Assembly (NCBI GenBank): GCA_015058955.1
Contig: SVBJ01000008.1
Span: 1 to 64,000 of the forward strand
Direction of reading: 5' to 3'
Origin: Erysipelotrichaceae bacterium
GTDB lineage: Bacteria; Bacillota_I; Bacilli_A; Erysipelotrichales; Erysipelotrichaceae
DNA: 64,000 nt
The notes under the pieces were generated by a model. That model did no database searches, was not told where the DNA came from, and saw only the letters and a program-made list of their open reading frames with translations. Position 1 is the stretch's first letter; each line of letters begins with the position of its first letter. The position numbers were made by a program, and so were the translations under genes. Of the stretch, positions 9,401-17,300 are shown piece by piece.

Positions 9401-12076
9401 TCTGCTGCCGTGAGCAGGTACGGTATTTGCCGGTACACTTCCTCCTTCCGGCTGCCAGTTAAGAAGCAGATGGATGTCTCTGGAACTGATGGTGTCATCC
9501 TCATCCATGTCACCGGCTGACAGATCAAGAGAACTGCCATCAATGTTTCCGGCCAGGTGTTCTGCCAAAGCCCTGGCATCCTGCTGATCAGTCTGACCAT
9601 CTTTATTTACGTCGTGCTGAGGTCCGCTGACTTCCCCCATCTGCTGCCAGATGTAGTTTACGGAAGAATTAAGCGGTGTAGTTGTATAATCCATGAACCA
9701 TTCACCTTCATCAGAATATCTGTCCTGAGTGAAGATGTCCGTGCTCAGTCTGTATTCCAGATCAGTATTGCTCAGGTTATAGATGGTAAATGAATATGAA
9801 TAACTGCCTGTCTTTGCAGGATCATCGCCGAATTCGACCTTTACCTTGCCGTCAGCGGCAGAACCTGTTCTGGCGGTAAGAGTATCATCGTTTTCATTGA
9901 TCATGATGACCGAAGAGGCAGTAACAGCCTTTGAGACTTCAGCCAAACCTGAACCCTGCTGAAGAACTGATACGTAATTACCGTTATTCTTCATCGGTGT
10001 AGCCGTAGACATCAGAAGACTCTGAGTTACGGCACGCGTTGAATATTTTTCATTAAGTGCTTCATTTGAATCAGCTATCTTATTCTCTCTGAGATACTGG
10101 GCAACAACTGCTGCCAGACCGGTTACATGCGGAGCAGCCATGGAAGTACCGCTCATCAGTTCATACTGATCTGAACCTCCGGTTGTACTACCGCTGGTGG
10201 TCTTATTGGTTCCGAAAATGGAATAGATATCTCCGCCAGGTGCCGTAATCTCCGGTTTCATGATCAGAGAACCGGGAACACCCCAGGAGCTGAAATCCGT
10301 CATTTCAGCATCTTCTCTGGCAGTGATCTGTCCGTTAACAACGCTGCTGGTTACGGTTATGGTTCCGGTATAGTATGTATAATTTCCAGTCGTTTTCTTA
10401 GTTGAATTGTTCTTGATGTTTTCAGCGTCAGCCAGAGTAATTGAAACTACCGGGAATGAACCGGTAAAATCATCTAAGTCCATGCTGATGGCACCAGGCT
10501 GGTTATTGGCAATTATCAGTGCTTTCGGTTTGTAGCTGATGGAATTATTGGCCTTGTCAACGAAGGTATTACTGCCGCGGTTAACGATAACGATCTTGTC
10601 ATTCAGAGAGACAGCACTGTTAACGGCACTGTAATCATCAGCTTCACCCAGAGCATCAATGTATACAAATGAATATGAACCGGTAATTGAAGTCATGGCA
10701 GTCTTGCCGGTATCAGTGTAGTAAATGTCCTTACCGTTGAATTTCAGAGGAGCTCCAGTTGCTCCAATATTCTGAGCTGCCGCAACACCCAGACTGTTAA
10801 TGTATGTTCCAGGTGAACCGCCTGTATGCAGGCTGACATCGTCAATGTACAGATCTGTTTCCAGATACTGGGTCAGTGCATAGGAGTTGCCGGCTGAAAT
10901 GACAACAACCATTTTGTTATTGGCATTAGTTGACAGTTTATTAAGCATTTCCTGATAGGTATTGCCAAAGGTAAATCCAGGTGATCCGCCTCCAAGCGAC
11001 AGGTTGGCACTGTCACATCCCAGGGTAATGGCATCTTCAAGGGCTGCAAAGTAATCAGAATCATATGCTCCTCCTGCTGCGCCGAATACCTTCATTACCA
11101 ATATCTGAGCATCAGGAGCCATGCCTACCGCGTGAACTGTTGAAGCAGCGTCAACATAACTGTTTCCCTGCTTGATGAATCTGTTGGCGGCGGCAATGCC
11201 GGCAACATGTGAGCCATGTTCGCCTTCGGTATCATCAAGATGTGTTATTTTCTGATTTTTATCAACATAGTTATATGCATAAGGAATTTTTGCAGATATG
11301 TACCGGCCCTGTCCATTCAGATCCAGGTTACTGTAATCAGCCGCAGTCATCAGAGTTGGCTTGTTTTCCAGCTGATTAATGGCATAGTTAAAAGCATCTG
11401 CATTAACAGACTGATGTGTAGTGTCAAGTCCCGTATCAATTATGGCTATTCTGCTGCCCGCACCGGTATAACCGGCAGCCCAGGCTGCGGTTGCTCCTAC
11501 CATGCCGGTTGAAGTATTGGCAGTCAATGGATCAGATACGCTGTCATCCATCGCTTCATAACGGTTCTCCAGGAAAACTCTCTTAACACCGCTGATCATT
11601 CTGATCTTGTTGATGTCCCCGTATCTGACATTAGCGGAGATGATGTTGGCAGCCAGAGTAAGATTCCATTTGACATCCAGCGGTCTGTTCAGCTTCCGTT
11701 CAATGGTCTTTGTCATTGCCGCCTGCTGTTCAATAAGAGAATCACGGTAAGAAACCGCACTACGGTTCTTGGCAATGTTCTCCGTTGAATATCCGGCATC
11801 TATCGTTGAAGGCTTATCCAGTACAATGGAAACACGTACCACGTCATCCCGGTTGAAATCAAATGTTATTTCCTCTTCAGGTTCTTCCTGCTGTTCAACT
11901 TCTCCAAGTTTATGAATGTGGAGTGTTGATGGATCAAGTTCTTCCAGTTCCAGCTCAACCGGTTCCCCGTTTCCGTTATCCGGCAGGTCAGAAGTATCTG
12001 CGTATACCGGCAGAATATGTGAAACAGATATAGCCAGTGCCAATATCATTGTTATAAATTTTATGGTTTTTTTCAT
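3437..12076 (-). CDS. Giant cell-wall-bound subtilase with dockerin- and cohesin-like modules and CWB2 anchor
   Basis: Predicted secreted serine endopeptidase of family S8 (C5a peptidase/lactocepin-like layout), 2879 residues. Order: signal peptide (1-30); propeptide-like region (75-175); catalytic domain with Asp in AIIDTGLD (about 212), His in EHGSHVAG (about 287) and Ser in SGTSMAAP (about 645), with an inserted PA domain (about 470-560); Fn3-like region; dockerin-like module with two calcium loops, DVNKDGQTDQQD and DMDEDDTISSRD (about 825-880); Big_2 (about 1380-1470); a propeller-like stretch; cohesin-like beta-sandwich (about 1810-1930); ten GHxW modules with CxNDxxH or CxxC pairs (about 1930-2560); three CWB2 repeats marked RVAGDNRY, RLAGDNRY and RIAGANRF (2575-2879). 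The ATG at 12076 has AAGGGTGA before it; an upstream in-frame start has none. Substrate unknown. Confidence 0.93.
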   Translation of the reverse strand: MKKTIKFITMILALAISVSHILPVYADTSDLPDNGNGEPVELELEELDPSTLHIHKLGEVEQQEEPEEEITFDFNRDDVVRVSIVLDKPSTIDAGYSTENIAKNRSAVSYRDSLIEQQAAMTKTIERKLNRPLDVKWNLTLAANIISANVRYGDINKIRMISGVKRVFLENRYEAMDDSVSDPLTANTSTGMVGATAAWAAGYTGAGSRIAIIDTGLDTTHQSVNADAFNYAINQLENKPTLMTAADYSNLDLNGQGRYISAKIPYAYNYVDKNQKITHLDDTEGEHGSHVAGIAAANRFIKQGNSYVDAASTVHAVGMAPDAQILVMKVFGAAGGAYDSDYFAALEDAITLGCDSANLSLGGGSPGFTFGNTYQEMLNKLSTNANNKMVVVISAGNSYALTQYLETDLYIDDVSLHTGGSPGTYINSLGVAAAQNIGATGAPLKFNGKDIYYTDTGKTAMTSITGSYSFVYIDALGEADDYSAVNSAVSLNDKIVIVNRGSNTFVDKANNSISYKPKALIIANNQPGAISMDLDDFTGSFPVVSITLADAENIKNNSTKKTTGNYTYYTGTITVTSSVVNGQITAREDAEMTDFSSWGVPGSLIMKPEITAPGGDIYSIFGTNKTTSGSTTGGSDQYELMSGTSMAAPHVTGLAAVVAQYLRENKIADSNEALNEKYSTRAVTQSLLMSTATPMKNNGNYVSVLQQGSGLAEVSKAVTASSVIMINENDDTLTARTGSAADGKVKVEFGDDPAKTGSYSYSFTIYNLSNTDLEYRLSTDIFTQDRYSDEGEWFMDYTTTPLNSSVNYIWQQMGEVSGPQHDVNKDGQTDQQDARALAEHLAGNIDGSSLDLSAGDMDEDDTISSRDIHLLLNWQPEGGSVPANTVPAHGSRMVTVEISVSDSKLNNYPSGAYIEGFTKVECITSDSEGKSYQHTHTIPLLGFYGNWTDPSMFDNTSYVDTVYGTEKIPYTGNTNTNYIELTYNGVNTKFTGNPYMVEDAFPSDKLAINSYSTINKIVYNLIRSAGTTGFAVSKISDYDGEVTDVVENRVIGNEVEGIWYYESQGSWQNTGIKFIQSNFKPSDKGLKEGEMFRIGFYAVPEYNAMKVNNDYSSANAGILSSARFETLLMKNELGRGAFVGYDFLIDNTDPIITKAVLSGSNLTVTASDNYKLAYVAVLSLDGEVKYAEKAPGTSEYSITFDASEAIANAHGYVAVFAGDYAGNETAKAVKVNDNNYEERTVYVLTDTLTAEEDYLIVNRNTVGNGVALGHTNTTPNTSSVTVRAANSTVGSPYIDSTDAAATSIFTVSEGWYFKNGNYYAARSTSNRLTFATSTGRAQWSWNSSSHQLTNNSRYLGYSGSSFTLGTSAASVYLYKKTVIRMEVDPYNVTSIKMTPESLDLYKGNETDLVARVLPLTAEDRTVSWSSSNNSVATVNRNGHVVAVGSGNATITATSNSNNAVTASCSVRVTVVNKNLNGIVWDEEGKVYFSGFNTSSLPTWNKLHDSSREKDLHSAFQNTASALYAGTLDAGSAETILYSVNSSSYALTELGTNYVVAVDATRGPSSSSFNNYYVYGFANYLVIGNLSPETDDELGTYSGFPYGLLDISETSGDAYICGVAAKTISTTSGTYYYLDESGKIWQTNLTYSSRTGLTFSTPTQVIDTGISTSFLYQSLYYDGTYIYWTHCDGSQTELIIINPGTGALYHAGDFGKDVWPVAGLFVRGSAAPASAGDEPMDIEEPLELNLTKQMTREEMMTDEVLSRFHAEAEKMERAITVSVSDVAEMEEVAETEEAVNEVTGSTEAYRIPANLVIKKVNGVSVTESGTAVITLSEDSASENGIFEITYDTEVLSNPTVTVGSAAEIVSFNINEETGTIKIVYGARNSIKANTAIATVRFEVPCDDGQVTVVTSQRNTQLALNESSTVTVKGTGHDWETVTYEWSADNTKVTASRICANDPGHIETETVSTTSRVTKQATCETAGETTYTAVFTNPAFENQNSVVANINPTGHKWNFTSFNWTGNESAVAEYTCFNDSRHKTTANAKVTVERQKDPLCDVNGLDRYTAEISAENSPDKQSHQEHKDVTLPMLGHDVSYHAEIPATCTQDGMMAHYTCSRCGTSFLDEVCSQPVMTTELIIKATGHSWGEPVWSWDNDFMHATATFTCRNDASHQESIRSAEAVIEETSPTHQTDGKRTYTVSVTGPDGKTYQDEKEITLPALGYDFEFTEFRWSDDYSKADAVYTDKESGKTRFITVNSTEVTVASTCTEDGSVTYTVFISATESYDGKQHSETKMVTLSAIGHNWGEITYSWSEDNSQATASVHCLNDNAHQITETVKTSSEVTRKPTCTEMGETTYTAAFTNKMFMSQQKKLDNIPTTGHKEGDKVIENKVEPTCIKEGSYDIVIYCSECGEQLSRETVRVEPTGHKADEKHRENEVAATCTSAGSYDEVVRCTVCNEVISSEHFVIAALGHHWNSWTVTKAATCTEKGLEERECSRCHEKETREINALGHDYGEWIYDGAQVGTHTRVCGNDPTHKETEKCQYDEGVTVGNTTTYTCAICHGQYSVTASEEPVIEGIVRVAGDNRYKTAESITDFIMEAKAEEKLDAIVLACGGKFADALSGSYLAAVNECPIMLIDDKSAAEIEAYLKTVMNPDGKVYILGGTSAISSEIEKEVRKSVKNVVRLAGDNRYGTNLEILKDSDLTSEVILVATGKDFADSLSASATGLPLLLVKDALDDVQKSYLKDIRGRKFIILGGEKAVSSDIENQLKTYGSVERIAGANRFETSVRIAEKLFEAPKCAVLAFSNDFPDGLCGGPLAQMLKAPVILTRSDKASIAREYLQSQGITDGVVLGGTARIDDDTVRKLYGLSSSSPIELYQK

Positions 12077-12111
12077 AAAATCACCCTTAATTAAAAACAT
12101 AAACTGTTTTA

Positions 12112-12141
12112 ATTATATATTTTTGCACCCATGTTTTTCAA
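12112..12141 (-). promoter_or_regulatory. Promoter of the CWB2-anchored subtilase gene
   Basis: Minus-strand TTGAAA (12136-12141), an 18-base spacer and TATAAT (12112-12117). A dyad at 12135-12156 (TTTTC/AGAAC then GTTCT/GAAAA) overlaps the -35 box and could be an operator. Confidence 0.65.
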
Positions 12142-12156
12142 GAACTGTTCTGAAAA
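12135..12156. promoter_or_regulatory. Dyad overlapping the subtilase -35 box, candidate operator
   Basis: Outer arms TTTTC and GAAAA and inner arms AGAAC and GTTCT form a nearly perfect inverted repeat with a one-base bulge. It covers the -35 box of the giant subtilase, a typical place for a repressor. The regulator is unknown. Confidence 0.4.
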
Positions 12157-12235
12157 CTATCTGATGTTTTCACAGTCAATGAAAACTGCTTTCAAAAACA
12201 CAGTATCTGTCTTTTCTCAATCAGTCAAACTGTTA

Positions 12236-12241
12236 TATAAT
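12236..12241 (+). promoter_or_regulatory. -10 box upstream of the double flavodoxin-like gene
   Basis: TATAAT stands about 50 bases before the ATG at 12292. No good -35 box is seen 17 bases upstream; an overlapping TGTTATATA could serve as an extended -10. Confidence 0.45.
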
Positions 12242-12291
12242 TTAGTTACAAAGACAGACGATAATTGACTTGCTCTGAGAGGAGAACGACC

Positions 12292-13437
12292 ATGAACCTG
12301 CTGATACACGACCTATCACCTCAACAGTTCAGTAAGATAAGCAAGGATTATGAAGATTGGACAGTAATATCTGATAACGGAAAAATCCAGCCATGTCTGG
12401 GCTGTTTTTGTTGCTGGCATAAAACACCTGGTGAATGCATCCGCAAGGACGGCTATGAAAACATGGGTGCACTGGTCCATTATGCCCAGAAAGTCACCAT
12501 CATCAGCAGATATACCTATGGTGGGGTTTCCGGCTTCGTAAAAAACGTCTTAGATCGCTGTCTGGGTTACGTCCTGCCGCAGTTTGAAATAGTCAACGGT
12601 GAATCACATCATCAAAAAAGATATGACGATGACAAGCCTTTCACCTTCATCTTCTACGGCAACAACATAACTGAACAGGAAAAAGCTGAGGCAATCCGTT
12701 ATGCAAATGCAGTATGTGCAAATTTCAGATGTCATGTCAGACAAGTAGTTTTCCAGAAAACAGCTGAGCCGGAGAGGATTCCGGAAATAACGCCTGTTGA
12801 GGAATCCGGCAGAACCGTTTTCATTAACGGATCTCTGCGATATGAAAAAGGCAACTCTGCTGCCTTTGCATCAATACTGGCTGGAATGTTGAAAACAGAG
12901 CCTGAAATCATTGCGCTGCGGAAGCATCTTAACGATCTTTCCGGGCTGACAGCTTCTCTCAGGAACGCATCGACAATCGTCTTCTGTCTCCCGTTATACG
13001 TAGACGGCCTGCCTTCTCAGATAATAAGACTGCTGGAAACCTTCCAGAAAGAATACAGCGGGCCATCCAAGAGAATATATGTTCTGGCCAACATGGGATT
13101 ATATGAAAGCCAGCAGCTGGTCAACCTGTTTACGGCAGTCAGACAGTGGAGCAGTAAAATGGGATTTGATTACTGTGGCGGATTAGGCATCAGCGCCGGT
13201 GAAATGATAGGTCTGCTGGTACAGCAGCTTCCACAGGGTTTCTGGCCAACAAATAAGATATACAAGGGAATTAAAACTCTGGCTGACGCCATCAACAGAA
13301 ACGCCGGAATCGAAGACGTTTATGCTGAACCATTCCTTTTCCCTCGTTCCCTGTATCTGGGAATTGCCAACAGAAATTGGAATAACCTGGCCAGAAAAAA
13401 CGGCATAAAGCCGAAAGATCTATACAGAAAGCTCTGA
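12292..13437 (+). CDS. Tandem flavodoxin-like NAD(P)H-dependent oxidoreductase
   Basis: Cytoplasmic flavoprotein-like product of 381 residues that appears to contain two flavodoxin-fold (FMN reductase-like) halves. The N-terminal half has a cysteine-rich PCLGCFCCWHKTPGECIRKD segment near residues 35-55, as in the PF03358-type reductases, followed by TYGGVSGFVKNVLDR. The second half begins near residue 178 with VFINGSLRYEKGNS, a typical first strand and phosphate loop, and continues with LPLYVDGLPSQ. The ATG at 12292 follows GAGAGGAG; an upstream in-frame start lacks one. It is a single-gene unit divergent from the subtilase. Substrate unknown. Confidence 0.72.
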   Translation: MNLLIHDLSPQQFSKISKDYEDWTVISDNGKIQPCLGCFCCWHKTPGECIRKDGYENMGALVHYAQKVTIISRYTYGGVSGFVKNVLDRCLGYVLPQFEIVNGESHHQKRYDDDKPFTFIFYGNNITEQEKAEAIRYANAVCANFRCHVRQVVFQKTAEPERIPEITPVEESGRTVFINGSLRYEKGNSAAFASILAGMLKTEPEIIALRKHLNDLSGLTASLRNASTIVFCLPLYVDGLPSQIIRLLETFQKEYSGPSKRIYVLANMGLYESQQLVNLFTAVRQWSSKMGFDYCGGLGISAGEMIGLLVQQLPQGFWPTNKIYKGIKTLADAINRNAGIEDVYAEPFLFPRSLYLGIANRNWNNLARKNGIKPKDLYRKL

Positions 13438-13443
13438 ACACAA

Positions 13444-13469
13444 AAAAGTTCCTGAATTCAGGAACTTTT
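13444..13469. terminator. Bidirectional terminator
   Basis: A perfect 26-base palindrome (AAAAGTTCCTGAA and its complement) lies between two convergent genes. A/T tracts on both sides let it serve both the oxidoreductase (+) and the lipoprotein (-). Confidence 0.85.
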
Positions 13470-13470
13470 A

Positions 13471-14280
13471 TTATCTATCAGGCAATACAGTGCCACCGGA
13501 AGGTGTCATATCCTTCCGTTCATCAAGAATGGCACTTTCCACATAGTCCAGTTTCACAGCGTTGTCTGCCAGTATGGTTAATCTCTTGAAGCTGGCTGGT
13601 TCGATTTCAAAGACATAGATTCCGGCTGATTTTATCTGCGATCTGAGTTTACCACTGCAGAACCGTTCAAACCGAGTTACCTTGGAGTCGCTCTCACCAT
13701 CAGTAAACTTTACAACTATGCGTGAACTGCTGTACTTTTTACCTGTCTGAGGATCTGTTACCGTCTTTTCACTCTTAATCAGCATCCTGTCTTTTCCCAG
13801 ATCATTGGTCTTCTTGATTCTCTTTCTGACCTTGTCTGTCACTCTTTCATCTATTTTCACACTTGGTTCTCCGCCCATCACACAAACACCCTCTTCATCT
13901 ATTTTCACCAGCCTGCCATTATTTCTGATCAGCAGGTATTTTTCATCTGTTTCCAGAGTAGTTCTGACCATGTCTCTGGAAATGAGCTCTTCCAGTCCTT
14001 CAGTATGAATAATAAGGCATGCCAGCCTGTCATCCTCATAAACCGGATAGACATAGGAAACATAATCAAGAACCTTGCCTTCATCTGAGAGATTGTTTAT
14101 TTCAACCCCGGTTCCCATATAATAGAATCCTGTTCTTTCACCAAGAATGAGAGAGGCATACAAAACAACATCTGATGGGATTTCATCAGGGTCCATGTTC
14201 CTGTTCTCAATTACATCATCCGGCCTTGTACAGCCGCTTAAAAGCAGGCACAGAGCAATAAAGCACAATAATTTCTTCAT
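13471..14280 (-). CDS. Lipoprotein with C-terminal subtilase-prodomain-like segment
   Basis: A 269-residue predicted lipoprotein: positive start, hydrophobic stretch and LLSGC lipobox (Cys about 17), so anchored outside the membrane. The middle is not recognised. Residues about 185-262 (SSRIVVKFTDG ... GKLRSQIKSAGIYVFEIE ... LDYVESAILDE) resemble the fervidolysin/I9-type prodomain that folds and inhibits subtilases, but no catalytic domain follows. It lies between two giant subtilase genes, which suggests a trans-acting inhibitor or folding helper. A remnant of a protease that lost its catalytic part is the main alternative. The ATG at 14280 has no ribosome site; a -10 box ends seven bases before it, so the mRNA is probably leaderless. 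Longer in-frame starts fall in the promoter and are rejected. Confidence 0.75.
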   Translation of the reverse strand: MKKLLCFIALCLLLSGCTRPDDVIENRNMDPDEIPSDVVLYASLILGERTGFYYMGTGVEINNLSDEGKVLDYVSYVYPVYEDDRLACLIIHTEGLEELISRDMVRTTLETDEKYLLIRNNGRLVKIDEEGVCVMGGEPSVKIDERVTDKVRKRIKKTNDLGKDRMLIKSEKTVTDPQTGKKYSSSRIVVKFTDGESDSKVTRFERFCSGKLRSQIKSAGIYVFEIEPASFKRLTILADNAVKLDYVESAILDERKDMTPSGGTVLPDR

Positions 14281-14287
14281 TAAACAC

Positions 14288-14316
14288 ATTATCAAGTAAA
14301 AAGCCGAATTATTCAA
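14288..14316 (-). promoter_or_regulatory. Promoter of the prodomain-like lipoprotein, inside a terminator hairpin
   Basis: Minus-strand TTGAAT (14311-14316), a 17-base spacer and GATAAT (14288-14293). Only seven bases separate the -10 box from the ATG, so transcription should begin at or one base before it. The -35 box lies in the loop of the upstream terminator. Confidence 0.72.
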
Positions 14317-14331
14317 GTAATCCGGCTTTTT
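14298..14331 (-). terminator. Terminator of the sortase-anchored subtilase gene
   Basis: AAAAAGCCG and CGGCTTTTT arms, about 20 bases after the stop at 14352, with a T-run on the minus strand. The hairpin contains the -35 box of the next gene. Confidence 0.82.
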
Positions 14332-14351
14332 GAGTTATTGATCAGAAATTA

Positions 14352-17300
14352 TTATTTCTGGAAATAACCTTTCTTCTTCATTGTGAAGAATACATATGCA
14401 AGAGCACTCATGCTTCCTAAGAATGCAATCGTCCATGCAGTGATGTTGAGTGCATCTCCTGTTTCAGGAGCAGGTTCTGGCAGAGCAGGAATTACTTCTT
14501 CATACTCAGTGCTGTATTCCTTTCCGTCAGGTCCGGTTACGGTAACCTTGTATACTCTCTTGCCTTCCTTGCCAACTTCTGCAGGAACTTCTTCGGTGAT
14601 CTCAGACTTTTCAGTTACTTCTTCAACATGATCTTCATCATGCTTGCAAGTGAACTTGGCAGTGGCTTCACTGTGGTCATCATTCCATGTCCATTCAGGT
14701 TCGCCCCATTCATGTCCGACACCTTCAGCCTCAGTTTCCTCAGTAGCGATGACAGCCTCTTCACCGACTTCGTCATTGCTTTCAAGAGTTTCAATCTTGA
14801 CAGTTGCGTCATCGCATCCCTTCTTGAAGATGATGGTTGCGATAGTATCGCCTTCTTCAACACCTTCGAGATCAGCGAATGCAATCTTGATCATTCCTTC
14901 TTCAAGGTCATTTACTGAAGTGTATTCAAGTTCAGTCCTGGTCTCAACATACTCGAGTTTCTCTGGATCATAAGTGATTCTGTATAATCCGTTGTGTGAA
15001 AGATCCTTGGCTGTCAGAACAACTTCAAATGTATCAGCATTTTCTTCTTCTGCTGGTTCATCAGCAACCGGTTCGTCAGTTGCAGGTTCGCCTTCTTCTC
15101 TGTTGATTCTTACAGGGTTGCTTGTGAAGCCCTTAACGGCATTTGCCGTACCGGTTACTTCATTAGCAGCTTCTTCAGATTCTTCAACAGCAGCTGCAGG
15201 TTCAACTAACTGAACAAACTGTGCGTGGAACTTGGTTTCAAGCTTGTCTGTTCCGATAATTTCTTTTACCTTACCAGAACCTGTTTCAGGTGCGATATCT
15301 TCATATACCAATGCATCATATCCATCATTGAACAGAGATGACAGGTTGGTTGCACCATCTACGACACCGATGAACTGAGCATCAGCTTCACCATTGAAAT
15401 ATACTGACATGATATCAACATAGTAGATACCCTTTGAAGTATTATCACCAATGAATAATCCCCAGTCGTCGAAGTCCGGATTACCTTCTTCGTCAAAGAT
15501 ATGACCTGTGCTGCATGTCATTGTATAAGCAGTCAGATCATCACTGATCGTGATTCCATTTACCTTACCTAACAGCATTGAACCGCCGTCAACATCGATA
15601 CCGCTGTCTACTTCAATACCATATACATAGTAGAGATACAGTGATCCGTCAGCAGTCAACAATGCATAGTCAAACTCTGGGTCAGTTGGATCTTCCAGAT
15701 CATAGCCAATCAGTGCCATGGCAACGATGTCTTCGATATCAGTATCCAGATACCATAAGTTACCTGTATTAGTGTAGAATACCAGCTTGTTTGCAGCTGA
15801 TACACCGGCCGCAACATATGCATAGTCAAGTTCGCTGCCAGCTTCACTTACTCCTACCCAGTGAGGGATCATGGCACCGTCGATCATGACATACTGCTTA
15901 TCAACAGTTACTTCAAATTCACTGTCAATGGCAAATTCTTCAGCATCATATCTGTGGATGGTGTTACTCTTGTTGATTCCATATACATAGTTGCCTGAAC
16001 GGCCGCCATTGTATACTTCTTCAGCTTCGGCATATGGATATACGCTCATGTCAGTAAGGTCGATAGCACCATAATATACGCCATCGCCATCAGCAACCTG
16101 AGCATTGATGTAACCGTTGACAGGGCTTGCCTCAACAACGTTTACAACTGCCTGTGCAGCCATTTCAGGTGTCTGATTTGAAGTAGCAGTAATGGTTACC
16201 TGACCTACAGATACTGCTGTTACTAAGCCGTTTTCATCAACTGTAGCGATTGAAGGGTCAGATGATTCCCACTTGACACTCTTGTCTTCAACAGTGACAG
16301 GCTTGATAGTAACGTTGAACTGTCTTTCTTCATCAACACCCATGATCAGGGTAGTCTTGGTTGGATCAATTGTGATTTCGCCGACTTCTTCAGGATCTAT
16401 CGCTTCTACAAGCTCAGTCTTCTCATAAAGATAAACCGGCCCTGGTTCAGTTTGAGTGAAAAGGAAGTAAGTGTTGAAATATAACGCTCCAAACGGAACT
16501 GCTTCTCCTGTTTCCTCATCTATTGTCATATCAAACAGGATGTTATTAGAGTAGGTAAATCCGTCTGCATATGAAACATCACCCCAGTTTAGTAAAGGAT
16601 AGTCTAAACGATTTGCAACCAGAATTCCTCCATCACTCTTACTCTGGAAACCAACACCATATGGATTTTCAAAAGTATACCAGATAAATGTATCATCAGT
16701 ATCTTCTGCCAAAATATATGGAGCATTTTCGCCATCATCAGTAATTACAGTTTCTTCAACAAGCGTGTAATACTGAATACCCTGTGAATATAAAGCATTT
16801 GTCTTACCAGCTTTATTTGTGCTGGCAATAATATATTCACTGTCAGGATTTAATGTGTCTGTCAGCATGTAAACTGTCTGTTTAGTGATAACATCACCTT
16901 CCTGGAAACGGACAAGCTTTACCTGTTCATTTCTTGCATAGTCACCGACAAATAATGCTGCAGCATTTGGAAGATTCTTAATTCCGCTGACATCCAATGT
17001 AACGGTTACTTCCTGACCAGGAGCTGTCTGTTCAGGTACTTCACCGACTATTACGATTTCACCCTGAACATCCATCAGGCCGATGAATGCAATGTATTTG
17101 TCATCCTTGGCAGTTACTGTAACAGTTGTCTTGTCTTCAGAAACTTCGAACTTGCTGATTTCAGGAGCAGTGTTATCAATTGTAAACTGATAGCCTAAAG
17201 CTGCACCATCACCAACTTCACCGTTTTCAATGAATTCAAGTAACTGGTCTTCAGTAAGCTTGTTGCCCTTGCCTTCGTTGGCAATGACACCAAAGTATTC

